From assembly GCA_964418585.1 (NCBI GenBank), contig CAYQMG010000122.1, positions 8,969 to 72,968 on the forward strand: a DNA stretch of 64,000 bases. The letters run 5' to 3'. A model generated the notes under the pieces. It saw only the letters and a program-made list of their open reading frames with translations, was not told the DNA's origin and made no database searches. Positions 47,232 to 59,400 of this stretch are shown in pieces; position 1 is the stretch's first letter; every line of letters begins with the position of its first letter. Both the position numbers and the translations under genes were made by a program. The DNA comes from JAJRTE01 sp964418585. Lineage in GTDB: Bacteria; Myxococcota_A; UBA796; JAJRTE01.

Positions 47232-48668
47232 TCAGTTTTGCCCTGGCCTCTGGATTTCAGGTCCGCCTGCGTCACGCCCGGGCACGCGAAGGATGAAGCT
47301 CCCGGTCAGTGCAAACAGAACTGCAATCGTCGGTACCAACAGGTTGAGAAACGCATACGGCACGTAGGACAGGGTGGCCACACCCAGCGTTGCAGACATG
47401 AACGCCCCACCCGAGTTCCAGGGACACAGGCACGAGGTGACCGTACCTCCGTCTTCCAGGGTCCTGGACAACATTCGTCGCTGGAGTCCGAACGCCGGAT
47501 AGGCCTCACGGTACATCCGCCCGGGCAACACGATGGCCAGGTACTGGTCACACAGGAGGAAGTTGGATCCGACACACGAGACCACCGTGGCCGTCACCAG
47601 TCCGCCTGCGGACCGCACCCGTTTCAACAGCACCTGGAGCAATGTTTCGATGAACCCTGCCCGCTCCATGATGCCTCCGAATGCGGTGGCGCACAGGATC
47701 AACGCGATCGTGTCCAGCATGCTGGACATCCCGCCTCGAGACAGGAGGTCGTCCACCAGTGCGTTTCCGGTTTGGGAAGTGTATCCGTCGTAGAGCACCT
47801 GGAGCCACCCGCCCAGGGTCACGTCCTGGGCGATCCATCCGGCCAGTCCTCCGAGGAATGTGGCCGCCATGAGTGCCGGGACGGCGGGGACGCGGGCCAC
47901 CGCCAGGCCGATCACGATCACTGGAGGAAGGAGGAGCCACGGTGAGACGTGCTGGCTCGAGGCAAGTCCATCGCGGAGCGCCGCCACCAGGCCCGGGTCG
48001 TACCCTGCGGCGTCCCGTGTCTCGAGGATACCCAACACGGTGAACCCGATCAGGGCCAGTACCAGGGCTGGAAGGGTGGTGTACATCATGGCGCGGATGT
48101 GTTCGAACAGTTCGCTCCCCGCAATGCTCGGTGCCAGGTTCGTGGTGTCCGAAAGGGGGGACATCTTGTCGCCAAAGTAGGCCCCGGACAGCACCGCCCC
48201 CGCTGTCATTGGCGGTGGAACGCCCAGGGCCCCCCCGATTCCCATCAACGCCACCCCCACGGTCGCCGCGGTGGTCCACGAACTCCCGATCGATGTGGAC
48301 ACGATGAGACAGATGACGCAGGATGCCGGGAGGAACCACGACGGCGACAGCACCTCGAGTCCGTAGTAGACCATCGACGCAATGGTCCCGCACTGGGCCC
48401 AGGCTCCGATGGTCGTGCCTACCACGAGCAGGATGACGCAGGCCTGGAGTGCGAGCTGCATCCCATGCACCATTCCATCTTCGATGGAACGCCAGTCGAG
48501 GCCGAGCCGGAGGGAGACCACGGCCGGCGCAATGCAGCTCAACGCCAGGAGAATCGGGACCGAGACTGTGTCGCGGAAGAAGATGATTCCCATCCCCACC
48601 ACCGCTGCAGCCGCGACGAGCGGCGCCACGGCTTCCCACACCGTCGGCTTGCGCGCTGGAGCCCTCAC
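47232..48668 (-). CDS. nhaC: NhaC-family Na+/H+ antiporter
   Basis: About eleven transmembrane helices over 478 residues, with the family motifs STSIGSSWTTAATVGVALMGIG, GAYFGDKMSPLSDTTNLA and PWNSGGAFMSATLGV. These match the NhaC antiporter family (ion exchange at the inner membrane). GTG start preceded by GGGAGGG; its first bases overlap the stop of the DUF4838 gene in the GTGA arrangement, suggesting translational coupling. Genes annotated nhaC also include malate/lactate antiporters (MleN-like), so the symbol rests on family membership. Confidence 0.9.
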   Translation of the reverse strand: MRAPARKPTVWEAVAPLVAAAAVVGMGIIFFRDTVSVPILLALSCIAPAVVSLRLGLDWRSIEDGMVHGMQLALQACVILLVVGTTIGAWAQCGTIASMVYYGLEVLSPSWFLPASCVICLIVSTSIGSSWTTAATVGVALMGIGGALGVPPPMTAGAVLSGAYFGDKMSPLSDTTNLAPSIAGSELFEHIRAMMYTTLPALVLALIGFTVLGILETRDAAGYDPGLVAALRDGLASSQHVSPWLLLPPVIVIGLAVARVPAVPALMAATFLGGLAGWIAQDVTLGGWLQVLYDGYTSQTGNALVDDLLSRGGMSSMLDTIALILCATAFGGIMERAGFIETLLQVLLKRVRSAGGLVTATVVSCVGSNFLLCDQYLAIVLPGRMYREAYPAFGLQRRMLSRTLEDGGTVTSCLCPWNSGGAFMSATLGVATLSYVPYAFLNLLVPTIAVLFALTGSFILRVPGRDAGGPEIQRPGQN

Positions 48669-49786
48669 ATGCCCTCCCTCGTCCGGGTTCGAGTCATGCT
48701 AGCACAACATTCCGACGTTCCACAACACGCGGCCGACTTCTCCTGGAGATGATTCGTGATGCCGGCCCAGGCCTCGGCGCGGCGCCGGTATTCCGCGTTG
48801 AGCGGACAGGTGGCCACCGGGTGCGCATCGCACGAGGGGTACATGTGACACAGCCAGACCGCCACGTTGGGGTGCATGGTCATGCCCACCGGCGGTTCCT
48901 CGGTGTAGGTGTAGGCCAGGGTCGAGATCAGCTTGTCCGGGTAGACCTGGGCGACGCGTTCCGCCAACTGGTTGACAAACCAGAACTGGGTGCCCCCCGT
49001 GGTCCCGTACTGCTCGTTGATCCGCCGGCAATTCTCGCATTCGCAGTAGTTGTACCAGTCCATCTGCGAGAAGTTGTGCTGTTGCACTTCCGGCCGGTCC
49101 GCCATCCGTTGAAGCATGCGCTCGGTGACGATCTCGAGTACGTCCGGATTGGTGAGGCAGAGTTGCGTCTCGTCGCGGAGGCGCACCCCGCCCACCAGAG
49201 AGAAGTACTCCAGGTGTTCGTCGTAGAACTCCTCCGGGCTGATGAACCAGAAGTAGGTGTGACAGCGTCCGTCGTGGGCGTACCGGATACCGGTGGGGCT
49301 GTTTTCATCTCCGTTGCCGCTGTTCTCCGCTCGGCGTACCAGGAAGTCGTCGTCCGCGCCGGGCCAGGTGTAGGCGATGTCCCGGAAAAAGAAACCGGGC
49401 TGAACCATCTCGTCGGTGGGCGGCACCGTGACCGAGACCACGTTCGGTGTTCGCGTCACTCCGGGCGCAAACCAGCGGACGCCGAAATAGTCCTCGAGGA
49501 ACCGGTGTACCCCATACAGCGTGCCGACCGCCCGGCCGCCGGCGATGACGATGTGAGGCGGTACGGTGCGGAGCACGTAGCCCTGGTCTCCGAGAGTGTC
49601 CGGGTTCGGGTCGACACCGAGAGACCGGGCCGTGGGACCGGCGCCCACCACGATCATCGGGCCGTCCGCCAGGGACGGATCGGTGATCACCTCCGGCTCG
49701 ACGCCCAGGCACGCGCCCAGGTAGGCCTGAAGGTCCTCCACCGAGTGAACCTCCGACGCGCTCGCCCCCGGGTCAACCAGAATCAC
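48665..49786 (-). CDS. DUF4838 glycoside-hydrolase-like protein, probably damaged
   Basis: Residues match the N-terminal and catalytic-like parts of DUF4838 proteins: GVHRFLEDYFGVRWFAPG, FFFRDIAYTW, TYFWFISPEEFYDEH, NYCECENCRRINEQYG and YTYTEEPPVGM. The family has a GH67-like barrel and usually exceeds 600 residues. Here the frame stops soon after AWAGITNHL, with an unrelated tail, so the C-terminal third is missing. At the other end the frame opens with GTG ATT and no ribosome site, while a good signal peptide lies just upstream in another frame. The tail overlaps nhaC by 4 nt. Likely a frameshifted and truncated gene, or an assembly error. Substrate unknown. Confidence 0.65.
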   Translation of the reverse strand: MILVDPGASASEVHSVEDLQAYLGACLGVEPEVITDPSLADGPMIVVGAGPTARSLGVDPNPDTLGDQGYVLRTVPPHIVIAGGRAVGTLYGVHRFLEDYFGVRWFAPGVTRTPNVVSVTVPPTDEMVQPGFFFRDIAYTWPGADDDFLVRRAENSGNGDENSPTGIRYAHDGRCHTYFWFISPEEFYDEHLEYFSLVGGVRLRDETQLCLTNPDVLEIVTERMLQRMADRPEVQQHNFSQMDWYNYCECENCRRINEQYGTTGGTQFWFVNQLAERVAQVYPDKLISTLAYTYTEEPPVGMTMHPNVAVWLCHMYPSCDAHPVATCPLNAEYRRRAEAWAGITNHLQEKSAACCGTSECCASMTRTRTREGM

Positions 49787-50021
49787 GTGGGGACCCGGCC
49801 GACACCGTCACCGCCCCACCGCGTTCGTCCACCCCCTCCCTCGCCGGTCCGGCACGTTCGCCTCCGGCCTCCTCCCACTCGGTCTCCGCCGGAAACCCCT
49901 GCACCTGTCCAACGTGTCTCCTCCACCCGGCTCGCGCCTCCGTGGGCACGAGTGCTTGACCTGCAAGAGCCGCCGCCATCAGGCCCAGGACGCTCGCCTC
50001 GAGCAACGAACCACGATACAT
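49773..50021 (-). pseudogene. Signal-peptide start of the DUF4838 gene, out of frame
   Basis: The ATG at 50019-50021 is 6 nt after GGAGG and encodes a clean Sec signal (MYRGSLLEASVLGLMAAALA, ending EARA). The frame stops at 49773 just after the CCCC run near 49790. Removing one C from that run would join it to HVILVDPG of the downstream DUF4838 frame. This is therefore read as the displaced N-terminus of that gene. Confidence 0.6.
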
Positions 50022-50464
50022 GGCACACCTCCAGGAATCCGTGCATGAGATCGAGAGTCCGTCCGCGCGGCACCGGGCGACGCGGGGCGAACCCCCCTCC
50101 TTCCCAGTTCGTGGAAACACACGGAGATGGACCCTGTCGAGTGATGCCACGTCGGTATCCACCCAGCCCGCAGCCGTTTCGGCCGGTCTCCCACGGCCCG
50201 GCTCGAGCGATTTTCCGCACCGGATCGTTATCTGGAAGGTGAGGGGGGTCGCCCAGAACGGAAAACCTGTGGGCACCCCATTGCACATCGGGGACCGGGT
50301 CGGTATAGTGGTGCCAACTTCCCGCCTCGAGCCGGTACCGAGGTCGGTCCGGTGGGACGCAGGCGCCGAGGCCGGAGGCGGGAAGGGGGTGGACGTCGCC
50401 GTCCGTGCTCGAGTGGACGTGGTGGCGAAGTGGGTTGCTGGGCTTGTCAACGTGGAGTTGTACA
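50022..50464. other. Intergenic region between divergent genes
   Basis: No coding signature. It contains the promoter candidate at 50281-50309 for the giant lipoprotein gene. A long open frame on the plus strand overlapping the next gene lacks family resemblance or a ribosome site. Confidence 0.45.
50281..50309 (+). promoter_or_regulatory. Candidate promoter of the giant lipoprotein gene
   Basis: TTGCAC, a 17-bp spacer and TATAGT (-10 matches 5 of 6). It lies about 155 nt before the start at 50465. The -35 box matches only in TTG, so this is tentative. Confidence 0.4.
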
Positions 50465-53400
50465 ATGACGGGATTGTTGCGCACCAAGGGGTTGCTTACG
50501 GTCATCTTTCTCCTTTCCTGGCTGTCCGCCGGTTGCCCTCCTTCCGGCGATGACGACGATGCCACGAGTGCAACACCGGTGCAGACCGGAGATCTGGACG
50601 GGGACGGGTACACCATCGAGGACGGAGACTGCAACGACGAGGACGGTGGCATCAACCCGGGTGCAGACGAGTGGTGCGACGGGGTGGACAACGATTGTGA
50701 CGGCGACGTGGACGAGAACGACGCCGTGGACGCCTCCGAGTGGTACCTCGACATGGACGGGGACGGGTACGGGTCCAACATGATTCCGGTGTTGGCCTGC
50801 GACGCCCCGGAGAACCACGTGGACAACGGAGATGACTGCGACGACGACAACCCGGACATCAACCCTGGGGTGCAGGAGGTGTGCGACGAAGCCCGGATCG
50901 ACCAGGACTGCGACGGCCTGGCTGATGACGACGACCCGGACGTGGATCCGGCCACCCAGTTGCTGTTCTATGTCGATCAGGACGGGGACCAGGACGGGGA
51001 CGCCGGTGCGCCTTCCGAAGCTTTCTGCCACAAACCGGAAGGGTACGCTGAAACCAATACCGACTGCGACGATGCCGACCCGACCCGCAACGGGATGGCC
51101 ACCGAGGTCTGTGACGGCGCGGACGTGGACGAGGACTGCGATGGCCTGGCCGACGACCAGGACCCGGACACCGACGAGACCACCAAGACCACCTTCTATC
51201 CCGACGCCGACCAGGACGGGTTTGGAGACGCAGCCGGTGACCCGGTCGCGGCATGCAACCTCTCACTCGGTCTCGCCGACAACAACACCGATTGCAATGA
51301 CTCCGACCCTGACGTCAACCCGGCCCAGGATGAAATCTGCGACGACGCCGACACGGACGAGGACTGCAACGGCCTTGCAGACGATGCAGACAGCCACACC
51401 CTGGAGAACTCCAAGTATCTCTTTTACGTGGATGCGGACGGCGACGGGTTTGGAGACGCCATCGACGATGGAACCGAGGCATGCGACCCGGGCGACGGGC
51501 GGGTAAAGAACAATCGGGACTGCGACGACGACAACCCGGACATCAATCCTGCGGCGGATGAGGTCTGTGACGACCTCGGCGTGGACGAAAATTGCAACGG
51601 CCTCGCCAACGACGACGACCCCACCACCACCGCCGAATCCCGCACGCTCTACTACCACGACGTGGACATGGACAAGTACGGCAACCCCAACGACTCTCGC
51701 CTCTTCTGCGACGACCCGTCCACCGGAACCGACTGGTGGACCGACACCGACGGCACCGACTGCGACGACCGCAGCGCCAACGTCAACCCGGATTCCGCCG
51801 AGTTCTGCAACGACGTGGACGACGACTGCGATGGTCAGGTCGACGAGGAGGCGGCCGACGCAACCACCTGGTACCGGGACGCGGACCTGGACGGTTACGG
51901 CGTCGCCTCGGACACCACCGAAGCATGTTCGAGACCCGCTGGTTTCGTGGCCCAGAGCGGTGACTGCAACGACGACAACGTCGCGGTCCACCCGGGCGCA
52001 GACGAGATCTGTGACCCGGACGACATCGACGAGGATTGCGACGGCGTCGCCGACGATGCCGACCCTTCCACCGACGACACCACCAAGACCCGGTACTACC
52101 CCGACGCCGATGACGACGGATTCGGCGACGAGGAGAGCGCCGGCGTACTCTTCTGCGACCCCCCGGAGGGATACCTCCTCGATCATTCCGATTGCAACGA
52201 CTCGAGCGCCGACTTCAATCCTGCGGCGGCGGAGACCGACTGCGCCGACAACAACGACTACAACTGCGACGGATCGGTCGGAGCAGTGGACGCAGACGGC
52301 GACGGTTTCTTTGCATGCGAGGAGTGCGACGATGAGAACCCCCAGGTCAACCCTGGTTCGGTCGAGATCTGCGACCCGGACGACATCGACGAGGATTGCG
52401 ACGGTGTCGCCGACGACGACGACCCCTCCACCGCGCCTTCCTCCAAGACCCTCTACTACGTCGACACCGACGGCGACGGATACGGAGACGCCGACGACCA
52501 GGGCGTGGCGGCTTGCGAGCCGATCGAGGGCCTCGTCACCACCCATACGGATTGCGATGACGCCGACCCCGCGATCCATCCGGCCGCCACCGAGATTTGC
52601 GACCCGAACGACGTGGACGAGAACTGCAACGGCCTGGCCGATGAGAACGACCCCACCACTGCGGCGGGGTCCAAGATCGCCTTCTACCACGACGTGGACC
52701 AGGATGGTTTCGGCGCCACCGCCAACCCGACTTACCACTGTGAGGACCCGACCTCGAGCACCGACTGGTGGACCACCGACAATTCCGATTGCAACGACCG
52801 CAACGCCGATATCCATCCCGCAGCGGTGGAATCGTGCAACGGCGTCGATGACAACTGCAACGGGACCACGGACGAAACCCCGGCTCAGGATGCCCCGACC
52901 TGGTACCTGGACCAGGACGGGGACGGCTACGGCACCACCTCCGACAAGAAGGACGCCTGCACCCGACCCGGCGGCTATGTCGCTGCTTCAGGCGACTGCG
53001 ACGATACCGACCCTGCCGTGAACCCCGACGCCACCGAGGTCTGCGACCCCGACGGCGCCGACGAGGACTGCAACGGCCTCGCCAACGACGACGACCCTGG
53101 CACGGACGAAGCCACCAAGACCCGGTTCTACCCCGACACCGACAGCGACGGCTACGGCGACGAAAACGCCGAAGGCACTTCCTTCTGCAACGCCCCCGAG
53201 GGCTACGTCCTCGACAACACGGACTGCAACGACAGCGATCGCGCCTACAATCCGGGCGCTTCGGAAGACGATTGCACCGACCCCAACGATTACAACTGCG
53301 ACGGCTCCACAGGGTACAGCGACGGCGACGGCGACGGGTATCCGGCATGCACCGACTGCGACGATGAAGACCCCACCATCAATCCCGGCGCCACCGAGAC

Positions 53401-56400
53401 CTGCGACCCTGCCGATGTCGACGAAAATTGCAACGGTCTGGCCGACGACGAAGACCCGGACGTGGAACCAGCCTCCAAGAGTCGTTTCTACCAGGACCAG
53501 GACGGCGACGGCTACGGGGACGCAAACGACAACGGTTCCTTGCTCTGTGACACCACGGAGGGGTACGTCCGCGACCACACAGATTGCGATGACACTCGTG
53601 CGGACATCAACCCTGATGCCCCCGAGGTGTGCGACGACCGCGACACCGACGAAAATTGCAACGGCGCCGCCGACAACGACGATCCGTCCGCAATCGCTGC
53701 GTCTCAGACCACCTTCTACCACGACGCAGATACCGACGGCTTCGGCGACCCCTCCGCCTCGGCATCGTTCTGCGACGACCCCACCACCAGCACCGACTGG
53801 TGGACCCTGGACGGCACCGACTGCAACGACCGCGACCCGGACATCAATCCCGACCAGATCGAACGGTGCAACGGCACCGACGACGACTGCGACGGCGAGG
53901 CGGACGAGGCAGATGCGTCGGACGCACAGACCTACTACGCCGACCTCGACGGCGACGGGTATGGCAACCCGTCCAACAAACTGGCCGCCTGCAAGGCCCC
54001 CGAGGGCTACACCGCTGACGGAGGCGACTGCGACGATGGGAACGCCGCCGTCAACCCGCAGGCTCTCGAGGTTTGTGACGTGCTCGACGTGGATGAAAAT
54101 TGCAATGGCCTCGCAGACGACGATGACCCTTCCACCAAGCAGAGTACCAAGGCGCGCTACTACGCCGATTTCGACGGCGACGGGTACGGACGGGAGACCG
54201 ACCCCGGCACTCTGTTCTGCGATCCGCCCGAAGGCTACGCTCCGCTCGGAGGCGATTGCGAGGACACCAACGCCGCATTCAACCCCGGCGCCGCCGAAGA
54301 TGATTGCTCGGACCCGAACGACTACAACTGCGACGGCGTGGTCGGCTACGAGGATTCGGACGGAGACGGATTCGCCGCCTGCGAGGAGTGCGACGACCAT
54401 GACCCCGACATCAGGCCCGACGCCGACGAGATCTGCGACGGTATCGACAACGATTGCGACGGCCTGATCGACGATGATGACGATTCCATCGCCGACACGT
54501 CCCGTGCCACCTATTATCTCGATGGTGACGGCGACGGGTACGGAGACGATGGCAGCGCTGCTCTCTTCTGCAGCAACCCCACCTCCGCGGAACAGGCCTG
54601 GGTTGCCGCGCCCGGCGATTGCGACGACGCCGACTCCGCCGTCAACCCCGGTGCCGAGGAGACCTGCAACGGCGTCGACGATGACTGCGATGGAACCGTG
54701 GACGGAGAGACCGCCGCAGACGCGCAACTCTACTACGCAGACACCGACCTGGACGGGTTCGGTGACCCCTTCGCCGCGCGTCGTGCGTGCACGGCGCCGG
54801 ACGGCACGGTGGCCAACCACGACGACTGCGACGACTCCGATCCCGAAACCAACCCCGACGCCCAGGAGGATTGCGCCGACCTGGGCGTCGACCGCAACTG
54901 CAACAACCTCGTCGGGTGCGCCGACCCGGCCTGCGTCACCACCGCGGCGTGCCAGGACGCCGAGGTCTGCGACAACGGCGCGGACGACGACGGCGACGGG
55001 TATGCAGACTGCAATGACGTGGACTGCATCGATCATCCCGCCTGCACCGCGCCAGGCTGTCCGGATGCGGACCTGGGGGGCGACATGGGGGCGCCGTTGC
55101 TCTGGGCCGCCACCGACGGAGCCGGAAACGACCTCGAGGGCTCTTGCGGCGGCGGTGACGCCGAAGACCTCGCCTTTTCCTGGACCGCCCCCATGACGGC
55201 CACCTACCTGGTCGACACGACCGGTTCGGCCGTGGACACCGTGCTCTACGCCCTCGACGGCGCCTGCGACGGCCCCGAACTCGATTGCAACGACGACCAC
55301 TACATCGGCGAATCCCTGGATACCAGTTCCCAAATCGTCCTCGACCTGGAAGCCGGACAGACCGTCGTCCTCGTCCTGGATGGATACGCAACCAGCGCGG
55401 GTGACGTCGCCCTCAACATCCTCCCCACCGAGGCCTATGACTGCTTCGATGGTGTCGACAACGACCAGGACGGCGCCGTGGACTGCGACGACCCCGATTG
55501 CGCCTCCCAGACCGATTGCAGCACCGAAGTCTGTGACGACCACACCGACAACGACGGCGACGGCACCATCGACTGCCTCGACGACGACTGCGCCGCCGAC
55601 GCCGCCTGCCAGGCCATCACCTGTCCCGACGTGGACGTGGGGAACGATCTCCCCGCCTACGTGGCAGGGTACACCATCGAAGGCTCTGACAACTTCACAG
55701 GCGCGTGTGGCGGAAACGGCGCCCCGGATTACGCCTTTTCCTGGACCGCCCCGACCGACGGCCAGTTCACCATCAGCACCCAGGGCTCCGAGTTCGACAC
55801 CGTGCTCTACGTCCTGCTCGATGGTTGCTCCAGCGGCTACCCCCTCGCGTGCAACGACGATGTCTCCATCGACGAAGGACTCACCCACTCCGAGGTCACC
55901 GTCAGCCTCTTCGCAGGAGAATCCATCGTCGTTTTCGTCGATGGATTCGGCGCACAGGATTTCGGCTACTTCCTGGTCACCATCACCGCGTCCGAAAGCG
56001 GCTTCTGCAACGATGGGGTCGACAACGACGGAGACGGCCTCACCGACTGCCTCGACAACGATTGCTCTTCGGACTCGAACTGCGCCGTCGAGGTGTGTGA
56101 CAACGGCATCGACGATGACGGCGACGGGTTGGCCGACTGCGTCGACGACGACTGCTCCGGTGCTTCGGGGTGCGAAACCGTCTCCTGTCCAGACCTGGAA
56201 CTCGGAACCGCCACCGGCGTCCCGGTCGCTGTCGGCTCCACCGTGGGCGTCAGCAACGATTTTGCGTCCGCTCTGTGCAACGGCAAGGGAGGGACCGCCT
56301 CGGATGTGACCGTCTCATGGGTTGCGCCCAATGACGGCCTGTTTTACATCGATACCGAGGGTTCTGGATTCGATACCGTCCTCTACGTGCTCGCCGGCTC

Positions 56401-59400
56401 GTGCGACGGCCCGGAGTTGACCTGCAACGACGATGTGGGGGGCACCTTCCAGTCCGCGGTGGAACTCGAGGCAGTCGCCGGAGAGACCTTCATCATTGTC
56501 GTGGACGGGTACGGTGGAGACGCCGGCGACGTGCAACTCAACATCCGTCAGGCCGAGAGCCAGGCCTGCTCCGACGGTGTCGACAACGATGCGGACGGCC
56601 TCACCGATTGCGATGACGACGACTGCGCGACGGACACCGCGTGTATTCCGGAAGATTGCAGCAATGGCATCGACGACGACATGGATGGAGCCATCGACTG
56701 CGTCGATCCCGAATGTGCGGATGCGGCCGAGTGCGCTGGATTCTCGTGCCCTGACGTGGATCTGGGCGACGCCCTCGGCTACGCGGTCGCCACCGGAAGC
56801 ACCGTGGGGGCCGGGAACGAACTCCAGGCGACCTGTGACGGCACCACCTACGGCGCCAGTGCAGAAGACGTGGCCCTGGCCTGGACCGCGCCCTGGGAAG
56901 GCCACTTCACCTTCAGCACCGACGATTCCGATTTCGATACCGTCGCCTACCTGCTCACCGACTCATGCTCTGGTGAGGTGGTCACCTGTGACGACGACAG
57001 TGGAACCAACAACCAGGCCCGTCTCGATGTCTACGTGCCCGCCGGCCAGACCCTCGTCGTGGTCGTGGACGGCTATGCATCCGAGGCCGGCAACTACGTT
57101 CTCTCCGTGTATCCACACGAAACCTTTTTCTGCACCGACGGGATCGACAATGATGCAGACGGCCTCACCGATTGCGACGACGAGGACTGTGCAGCCACCA
57201 GCGAATGCATTCCCGAAGTCTGCGACAACGGTGTGGACGACGACGGCGACGGCCTCATCGACTGCGTCGACGATGAATGCGCCTCGGACGCCGCCTGTGC
57301 CGGCTTCTCCTGCCCTGAACTGGACCTGGGGAGCGTAACAGGCGACAACGTGGCTTCCGGAACCACCGACGACGCCGACGATACGTTCCAGCTTTCGTGC
57401 AATACCGGCACCGCTCCGGACGTGGCCGCTCGCTGGACTGCGCCTGTGGACGGGTACTACACCATCGACACGTTCGGCTCCGGGTTTGACACGGTCATCG
57501 CCGTGCTCGAGGAAACGTGTAGCGGGGCCGAGGTGGCGTGCAACGATCAGGGCATGAATGGGATGTCCAACCAGTCGGAGATCACCAGCTACTTCCAGGC
57601 CGGTCAGCCTGTGGTGATCGTCATCGACGGATGGGACGGGGACTCGGGCGCTTTTGTGCTCAACATCAATCCGGCCACGGAGAGCACGCCCACGCCTGTC
57701 CCGGCCCTTGACACGTCCTGCGCAGACCAGGACCTCGGCTCGGCCATTGGGACCGACGTGGTCAACGGGTCCACTGCCCAGGCGGACCATTCATTCGACG
57801 AACTCTGCTTCGGCGAACAGGCGGGGGACCTCGCCTACGCCTGGGTCGCTCCGGCCAATGCAACCTACACCTTCCGACTCCAGGGAACCGATTTCAGTCC
57901 CTCCCTCACCATCTACCGGCTCTATCCCGGCGACACTTGTCCGGGCACCATGGTCTATTTCTGCGACTACCAGGCCGATCCGTCCACGCCCCTGGAGACA
58001 TCCGTCGCCCTGGGCAAGGATGAGTCGTTCATCATTGTTGTCAGCGGCATGGATGGAGGGTGGGGGGACTTCGCCCTCGACATCTTCCAGAGCGAGGCCG
58101 CCTTTTGCGGAGACGGGGTGGACAACGACCAGGACGGCGTGGTCGACTGCGAGGATTCGGACTGCGCCCTGGATCTGGACTGCGCCGCAGAAGACTGCTC
58201 GGACGGGACCGACAACGACTATGACTACGCGGTCGACTGCCGCGACCCGGATTGCGCCGGCCAGGCGGGCTGTGAGGCCGAACCATGCGCCGATGTCGAC
58301 CTGGGTTCCGCCATGGGCGACCCGGTCTTCACCGAGACCATCACCGGGGCGGGCAACGACTACGAGGGAATCTGCATGGGCGAAACGGGCGATGACCTGT
58401 TCCTGCTGTGGACCGCGCCGGCCGATGGGGATTACATTCTCCACACCGCAGGAAGCGATTTCCTCGTGGGCCTCAGCCTCTTCGTCCCCAATCCAGCAGC
58501 CGACTCCTGCATGGGAGACCTCCTGTGGTGCGATGAGCAGCCGAGCACCGAAAGCCCCATTGCCGTCTCCCTGAGCCTCGTTGCAGGACAGCAGATCGGG
58601 ATCCTCGTGGATGACCCGTGGGCCACCGGCGGCAATCTCTCTCTGTCCATTTACGAAGACCCCACTGTGGAGGTGGTGTTCGAGGTCGAGGTCCCACTCG
58701 ACACGCCGGAGACCGACACCGTCTTTCTTTCCGGAAGCGTGGATGAACTCGGCGCATGGGACCCCGCCGCTGTGCCCCTGACCTACCTCGGAGACAACCT
58801 CTGGACCGTTACCGTCACATTCCCAAGGGACACCTACTTCGAATACAAATACACCCGTGGAACCTGGGAAACCGTCGAAACCGACGCCTCTGGCAACGAC
58901 ATCGCCAATCGTTTCGGCCTCGCAGACGTGGACCAGACCTTCCTCGACCTGGTCGAACGGTGGGCCGATTCCTCCGGGCAGATCGCGGTCGACCACCTGG
59001 TCATCAACGAGGTGGACTACGAACAACCCGGCACCGACGTGGCCGAGTTCGTCGAACTCTACAACCCCTCCCGGTCCGTGATCGACCTCACCGACCTCGA
59101 GTTGGTCCTGGTCAACGGCGGTTACTCACCGCCATCGGACTACGACCGAATTCCACTCGCCGAGGTCGGCTCCCTCAATCCCGGAGAGTACCTCGTCGTC
59201 GCCGCCGAGACCGTCAGCGTCGACCCGCAGGCACACGTGATCCGCTTTGCCGCTCCGGACGGGAACCTCCAGAACGGCGGGACCAGCCCGGACGGCCTGG
59301 CCATCATGTCCGTCTCCACCGGCGAGGTCATTGACGCGCTCTCCTACGAGGGCGAACTCCGCAACGCCGTGATCGATGGTGCCACCGTCGACCTCGTCGA

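Noticed and set aside
52988..55888. 966-codon Val/Gly-rich open frame on the minus strand
   Set aside because: Mirror of the Asp/Gly-rich giant gene; its apparent repeats simply reflect the sense-strand repeat.
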